Shown here: positions 6,720-9,475 of the stretch, piece by piece
Position numbering within the stretch: position 1 is the stretch's first letter
Layout: every line of letters begins with the position of its first letter
Assembly: GCA_030019105.1 (NCBI GenBank)
Contig: JASEGY010000109.1
Coordinates: forward strand, 1-9,475
DNA: 9,475 bases
Direction of reading: 5' to 3'
Origin: a bacterium
GTDB lineage: Bacteria > UBA9089 > JASEGY01
The notes under the pieces: generated by a model
Told to the model about the DNA's origin: nothing
Databases searched by the model: none
What the model saw: the letters and a program-made list of their open reading frames with translations, nothing else
Program-made: the position numbers and the translations under genes

Positions 6720-6750
6720 GAAAAAAATTAAGAAAGACTTAAGAAATTAC

Positions 6751-6779
6751 TTGACATATTTTGAAAGAAATTGTAAGAT
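6751..6779 (+). promoter_or_regulatory. Sigma70-type promoter upstream of the HTH gene
   Basis: A perfect TTGACA (6751-6756), a 17-bp spacer and TAAGAT (6774-6779; four of six -10 positions, with T1, A2 and T6 conserved) form a good promoter just downstream of mobile element copy 2. Transcription would begin near 6786, leaving an untranslated leader of about 220 nt before the HTH gene at 7008. It may also serve the TPR lipoprotein and dprA. Confidence 0.7.
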
Positions 6780-6887
6780 AGGTCTCGTAAGTTATCCAAA
6801 GTTGCCATGAATATGGCAAAGTTATTCTATAGCTTTTAAGATAATGTTTTTGGGGTAAGCGAACTCAAGACAGGTTGTTCGACTTTT

Positions 6888-6940
6888 GGAGTTAATCCTT
6901 TAGGATTTCATTAGTTATAAAAGGCTAAAGCCTAAACTCC
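6888..6940 (-). repeat. Double-hairpin intergenic repeat, copy 2 (inverted)
   Basis: The reverse complement matches the block at 3873-3921 from GGAGTTTAGG to TAACTCC, with the same two mini-palindromes (AATCC-GGATT at 6894-6907 and AGGCT-AGCCT at 6922-6933). This copy keeps an outer pairing TTGGAGTT/AACTCCAA, so it can fold as a three-way junction; copy 1 has lost part of that outer stem. Confidence 0.8.
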
Positions 6941-6948
6941 AATTGATA

Positions 6949-6971
6949 GCCAACCCCAAAGTCTTTTTCTT
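6949..6971 (+). terminator. Possible attenuator-like terminator in the HTH leader
   Basis: The arm ACCCCAAA (6953-6960) is followed by GTCTTTTTCTT, a U-rich tail in RNA. Its partner arm is far upstream (6849-6856, or 6881-6889 in the rival fold), so the loop is long and branched rather than a classic short terminator hairpin. Readthrough into the HTH gene must still occur if the promoter at 6751 serves it. Confidence 0.25.
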
Positions 6972-7007
6972 AAGCACTATACCTTAAACCAGGCGAGGTA
7001 AGTCAGG

Positions 7008-7226
7008 ATGCCTACCTTTATAATGGAAGACCTTACGGAGAAATCTTTAGAGGACGATTTAAATCGGATGGTAAGTGTAAGTGAAGCGGCTGAACTTCTG
7101 GGGGTGAGTAAAACTACTATTCGCCGTTTCAGTAATTCCGGTCATCTGAAAAGCTACCGGCTGGGACCGGGTAAACATAGACGGTTTAAAAAAAGAGACG
7201 TCTTAGAAGTACTGGAGAGAGAGTAA
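7008..7226 (+). CDS. Excisionase/MerR-type helix-turn-helix DNA-binding protein
   Basis: The 72-aa protein is a single winged HTH of the HTH_17 (excisionase-family) kind. It has VSVSEAAELLGVSKTTIRRFSNSG (22-45) as the helix-turn-helix, then a wing with YRLGPGKHRRFKKRDV (50-65). An acidic 20-residue N-terminus precedes it. Such one-domain proteins bind DNA as regulators or as recombination directionality factors. No integrase is in the window, so a regulator is more likely. The start ATG 7008 has GAGG (6995-6998) 9 nt upstream; ATG 7023 lacks one. The TAA stop begins one base into a GTAAGCGCTCAGG text that resembles the left end of the mobile elements. Targets are unknown; they might include the repeat-rich leader or the following genes, which is speculation. 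Confidence 0.85.
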   Translation: MPTFIMEDLTEKSLEDDLNRMVSVSEAAELLGVSKTTIRRFSNSGHLKSYRLGPGKHRRFKKRDVLEVLERE

Positions 7227-7230
7227 GCGC

Positions 7231-7346
7231 TCAGGTGTCAGGCGTCAGGAGCATGTATGTACCTCCTGATCCCTGATCCCTGATCCCTGATTCTTGATCC
7301 CTGATCCCTGATCCCTGATCCCTGATCCCTGATCCCTGACACCTGA
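7231..7346 (+). repeat. TGATCCC heptamer element with 12-bp inverted ends
   Basis: TCAGGTGTCAGG (7231-7242) and its exact complement (7335-7346) bound a short core and ten tandem 7-bp units TGATCCC (7267-7336; the fourth reads TGATTCT). A last unit TGACACC forms the right end. The design (inverted ends starting CTCAGGT, then a GTCAGG motif, then a one-sided heptamer array) mirrors the TTGAACC elements although the unit sequence differs. No clean target duplication is visible. It begins 4 nt after the HTH stop and ends 12 nt before the lipoprotein start codon, filling the gap. Confidence 0.85.
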
Positions 7347-7358
7347 ACGAAAAGACCA

Positions 7359-8192
7359 ATGCGAATTATTAATATTTTACTATTACTGATTTTAGTCCTT
7401 TTAGTCTCTTTAGTCTCCGGCTGTGCTGATCAGGCTAAGGAGTACTACCAGCGGGGGCTTGAATATAGCCGCAGTGACAGGCCGGAGGATTGGCAGCGTG
7501 CTATTGCTGAGTTCAAGAAAATTATTGAACTGAAGGTAATGGCCTATGATAGGACGGCGCATCTTTATCGGAAACTTGGCGATCATTTGCTAAGTAGAGG
7601 TTTTTGGGATGAAGCCGTCAAATACTACCGGCAAGCCCTGGAACTTCAGCCCGGAATAGCTGATCTTCATTACTCTTTAGGAATATGTTATGCCAACAAG
7701 GGGGTAATAGAGGAGAAGTATTTTGATGAAGCGATCAAAGAGTATCAGATTGCCATCAGGCTGGATCCTGAGTTTGCGGAACCACATTACGGACTGGGCA
7801 TGATTTATTTCTTTAAAAAGGAAGAACATGAACGTGGTATTAGCTATTTTAAGGAAGCGATCAGGCTTAAACCCAAATACGTGGATGCCCATCTGGCATT
7901 AGCTAAAGCTTATTATCAATTAAAGCGATATGCAGATGCCCTGACTCGATACGATTACGTGATCAAGCTTTATCCTTCCAGGATGCAGATCGTGGCTGAT
8001 TATCATTACAATAAAGGCATTATTTATAAGGAAATGGGGCAAGATCACCAGGCTATTGAGAGCCTTCAAAAGGCGATTGATACCAATTACCATCACGTCA
8101 AGGCCAGAGAAGAGTTAAAAGAATTAGGGGTTTCCCGTTATGATCGCTTAGGCGGAATAAAGGAAGAATACCGTAAGGGAGTTGACCGATAG
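7359..8192 (+). CDS. TPR-repeat lipoprotein
   Basis: This 277-aa protein has a lipoprotein signal peptide: Arg2, a hydrophobic core (4-19) and the lipobox VSGC with the acylated Cys22, followed by Ala-Asp. The rest is almost wholly tetratricopeptide repeats, about six units near 26-58, 67-98, 101-138, 140-172, 175-206 and 213-245, with the usual A..Y..LG.....G...EA...Y..A..L.P pattern. TPR lipoproteins act as scaffolds in envelope assembly, secretion or type IV pilus biogenesis; nothing here picks one. ATG 7359 has no convincing SD site, and a repeat element ends 12 nt upstream. An in-frame TGA at 7344-7346, formed by the repeat's own end, limits the start. The stop TAG overlaps the dprA GTG by one base, so the two genes are translationally coupled. 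Confidence 0.88.
   Translation: MRIINILLLLILVLLVSLVSGCADQAKEYYQRGLEYSRSDRPEDWQRAIAEFKKIIELKVMAYDRTAHLYRKLGDHLLSRGFWDEAVKYYRQALELQPGIADLHYSLGICYANKGVIEEKYFDEAIKEYQIAIRLDPEFAEPHYGLGMIYFFKKEEHERGISYFKEAIRLKPKYVDAHLALAKAYYQLKRYADALTRYDYVIKLYPSRMQIVADYHYNKGIIYKEMGQDHQAIESLQKAIDTNYHHVKAREELKELGVSRYDRLGGIKEEYRKGVDR
8175..8181 (+). promoter_or_regulatory. Shine-Dalgarno site of dprA
   Basis: AAGGGAG inside the end of the TPR gene lies 10 nt before GTG 8192. No SD-like site precedes the other candidate start, ATG 8297. This favours translation from GTG through the inserted palindromic segment. Confidence 0.6.
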
Positions 8193-8308
8193 TGACCGAG
8201 CAGGTTGAAACTCCGGGTACCCACGAAGTGGGTGCGAAATTCGAAACCCGACGACCCGCCAGGGGGTACCCCGAACCCGAAACTGTTACACCGGTAATGA
8301 CCGAGCAG
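8190..8308 (+). mobile_element. Small palindromic element inserted at the dprA start, between direct repeats
   Basis: TGACCGAGCAG occurs at 8193-8203 and again at 8298-8308, exactly 105 bp apart. Allowing one mismatch, the repeat is 14 bp (TAGTGACCGAGCAG and TAATGACCGAGCAG). The 94 bp between are palindrome-rich: GGGTACCC (8215-8222), hairpin ACCCAC-GAA-GTGGGT (8219-8233), CGAAATTCG (8235-8243) and GGGGTACCCC (8263-8272). The segment is open in the dprA frame and adds 35 codons. It has no ORF of its own. The layout recalls Rickettsia palindromic elements that insert in frame into genes, but it is not claimed to be related. Confidence 0.7.
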
Positions 8309-9403
8309 GAATCCTGGCTGGTGTTGAATATGATCCCGGGGATTGGCCCTTTAAGGTTTCGCTCTCTTCTTCGTCATTTCGGCTCTGCTCGGAGGGGGCT
8401 TGATGCCTCAGTTGAAGAGCTTTCCGCAGTAGAAGGATTTGGTCAGACCATGGCTGAGGATGTGGTAAGGGAAAGAGCCGAGGTGGATCTCAAGGCTGAG
8501 ATAGAGTCTCTACGAAAGGTAGGGGGCAACTTCTTAACTCTGAAAGATGAAGATTACCCGGCTAATCTGAAGTCCATTTATGATCCGCCTCCTGTCCTTT
8601 ACCTCAAGGGAAAGATAGAAAAAACCGACAGGATCGCCCTGGCCGTCGTTGGTTCCCGCAGGTCAACATCTTATGGCCGGGCTGTAACCAGGCGGCTCAC
8701 TTTTGGTCTGGTTGAGAAGGGGTTTACTGTGGTGAGCGGCATGGCGAGGGGGATCGATACTGCTGCCCATCGGGCGGCTTTAGACGGTGGGGGACGGACA
8801 ATTGCCGTTTTAGGTTGCGGCTTAGACGTTGCCTATCCGCCGGAGAATAAAGAGTTGATGGAAGAGATTGCCACCGCCGGTGCAGTTATCACAGAATTCC
8901 CTTTCGGGACAATACCTGATAAAGGCAACTTTCCCCGACGAAACCGAATTATTAGTGGTCTTACCCTGGGGACACTCGTGGTTGAGGCCGGTGAACGGAG
9001 TGGGGCTTTGATTACAGCCGATTATGCCCTTGATCATGGCCGGGAGGTGTTTGCCGTCCCGGGAAGGATCGATAGTTGGGAGGCCCGGGGGTGTCATTGG
9101 CTGATCAAACAAGGCGGGGCCAAATTGGTTGAGCGTGTGGAAGATATCGTGGAGGAATTTAGCTGTCTTTTGGATGCGCTTGAAATGACCCCCTTGAAAA
9201 AAGATAAAGCTCAAAGGGCTGCTCCTGAGCTGGCTAAAGAGGAAAAGGTGGTCTATGACCTGATTTCAGAACAGCCCGCTCATATTGATTCCTTAATTAA
9301 TTGTTCTAATTTGCCGGTGCCAAAAGTCACTACTATTCTGCTGGGTCTGGAAATGAAGGGCTTCATTCAGCAGCAGAGAGGGAAGATGTTTGTGAGAGTA
9401 TAA
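8192..9403 (+). CDS. dprA: DNA-processing protein DprA (Smf)
   Basis: DprA binds incoming single-stranded DNA in natural transformation and loads RecA on it; many bacteria without known competence also carry it. The 403-aa protein (368 aa from ATG 8297) has an N-terminal helix-hairpin-helix region (LNMIPGIGPLRFRSLLRHFG, 45-64, and VEGFG, 80-84). A Rossmann-like core follows with VGSR (153-156), SGMARGIDTAAH (182-193), FPRRNRIISGL (247-257), EAGERSGALITA (265-276) and AVPG (288-291). A C-terminal winged helix (about 351-403) completes it. Residues 2-35 are encoded by a palindrome-rich segment between direct repeats and have no place in the family; MTEQ occurs at both residue 1 and residue 36. 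Without the insert the gene would start directly at the TPR stop. topA often follows dprA but is not seen in the 72 bases left. Confidence 0.95.
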   Translation: MTEQVETPGTHEVGAKFETRRPARGYPEPETVTPVMTEQESWLVLNMIPGIGPLRFRSLLRHFGSARRGLDASVEELSAVEGFGQTMAEDVVRERAEVDLKAEIESLRKVGGNFLTLKDEDYPANLKSIYDPPPVLYLKGKIEKTDRIALAVVGSRRSTSYGRAVTRRLTFGLVEKGFTVVSGMARGIDTAAHRAALDGGGRTIAVLGCGLDVAYPPENKELMEEIATAGAVITEFPFGTIPDKGNFPRRNRIISGLTLGTLVVEAGERSGALITADYALDHGREVFAVPGRIDSWEARGCHWLIKQGGAKLVERVEDIVEEFSCLLDALEMTPLKKDKAQRAAPELAKEEKVVYDLISEQPAHIDSLINCSNLPVPKVTTILLGLEMKGFIQQQRGKMFVRV

Positions 9404-9475
9404 TTGATAAAAGGAGATATGTATACCTTAGCGCGGCCTCTGGCCGCAACCAAACCAATTTTGGATTGCAGATTG
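9404..9475. repeat. Short palindromes after dprA, at the window edge
   Basis: A perfect hairpin GCGGCC-TCT-GGCCGC lies at 9433-9447. It lacks a T-tract on either strand, so it does not look like an intrinsic terminator. It is followed by the near-perfect inverted repeat CAAACCAA (9451-9458) with TTGGATTG (9461-9468), and by GGATTGCAGATTG, which reads like the start of a 7-bp tandem repeat cut by the window end. GGAG at 9413-9416 followed by ATG 9419 could start a gene, but the frame runs through the palindromes. Confidence 0.55.

Larger units (their letters stand above)
6786..7007 (+). other. Long structured leader of the HTH gene
   Basis: This stretch of about 220 nt holds no credible ORF but several inverted repeats. 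A hairpin TTGCCAT-GAAT-ATGGCAA (6802-6819) comes first. An outer stem TTTGGGGT (6849-6856) with ACCCCAAA (6953-6960) encloses a second stem TTGGAGTT (6886-6893) with AACTCCAA (6935-6942), which in turn encloses the double-hairpin repeat. A T-rich run (6962-6971) follows the last arm. GACTTTTGG (6881-6889) could instead pair with CCAAAGTC (6956-6963), giving a rival fold. This could be an attenuator, a small RNA, or merely stacked repeats; no known riboswitch is recognised. Confidence 0.4.

Noticed and set aside
6490..6742. Two overlapping plus-strand ORFs of about 65 codons across mobile element copy 2
   Set aside because: They read the minisatellite as repeated Asn-Leu-Glu-Pro, overlap the BON gene end, and have no SD site or recognisable domain.
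9433..9447. Intrinsic terminator for dprA
   Set aside because: The GC-rich hairpin is perfect but there is no T-tract after it on either strand.
9419..9475. Start of a downstream gene at ATG 9419
   Set aside because: GGAG is only 2 nt from the ATG, and the 19 open codons run straight through two palindromes with no recognisable N-terminus; not the expected topA start. Cannot be settled at the window edge.

Overview
The window holds eight recognisable or describable protein genes, all on the + strand, plus an unusually dense set of short intergenic repeats. The organism looks like a diderm-type bacterium. It has a membrane-anchored coiled-coil protein with a DUF2802/DUF6115-like tail, split secD and secF, a long Rel/SpoT homologue, a TPR lipoprotein and dprA. 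Composition is moderate in GC. The lineage cannot be fixed from sequence alone. Many heptamer-based intergenic repeats together with separate, short SecD (436 aa) and SecF (292 aa) suggest an uncultivated environmental lineage rather than a familiar model phylum; this is inference.

Layout. Bases 1-174 hold a possible tail of an upstream gene (stop at 66-68) and a strong sigma70-type promoter (TTGACA-18-TATGAT). This promoter probably drives the membrane protein (175-1539), secD (1556-2866) and secF (2956-3834). secD and secF are separated by a small hairpin built of 7-bp units. The 426-bp gap 3835-4260 holds a short double-hairpin repeat and a 270-bp element with 15-bp inverted ends, an internal 7/8-bp minisatellite and a flanking 7-bp duplication. 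It is followed at once by rel (4261-6246) and a small BON-like protein gene (6254-6535). A second, 188-bp copy of the element (6532-6719) supplies the stop codon of the BON gene. The 472-bp gap 6536-7007 also contains a second strong promoter (TTGACA-17-TAAGAT) and a leader of about 220 nt able to fold, which includes an inverted copy of the double-hairpin repeat. A 72-aa excisionase/MerR-like DNA-binding protein gene follows (7008-7226), then a TGATCCC heptamer element (7231-7346), a TPR lipoprotein gene (7359-8192) and dprA (8192-9403). A palindrome-rich segment of about 94 bp lies at the dprA start between direct repeats. The window ends in further short palindromes.

Functionally, SecD and SecF form the proton-driven accessory complex of the Sec translocon. 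Rel controls (p)ppGpp. DprA loads RecA on incoming single-stranded DNA. These are housekeeping genes. What is unusual is the intergenic DNA: several repeat families share a 7-bp period and inverted ends, and at least one family shows target-site duplications at two independent sites. Insertions sit at stop codons, ribosome-binding regions and a start codon. The best candidate for something undescribed is this family of heptamer-cored, TIR-bounded mini-elements, followed by the small palindromic insertion that would add 35 residues to DprA.
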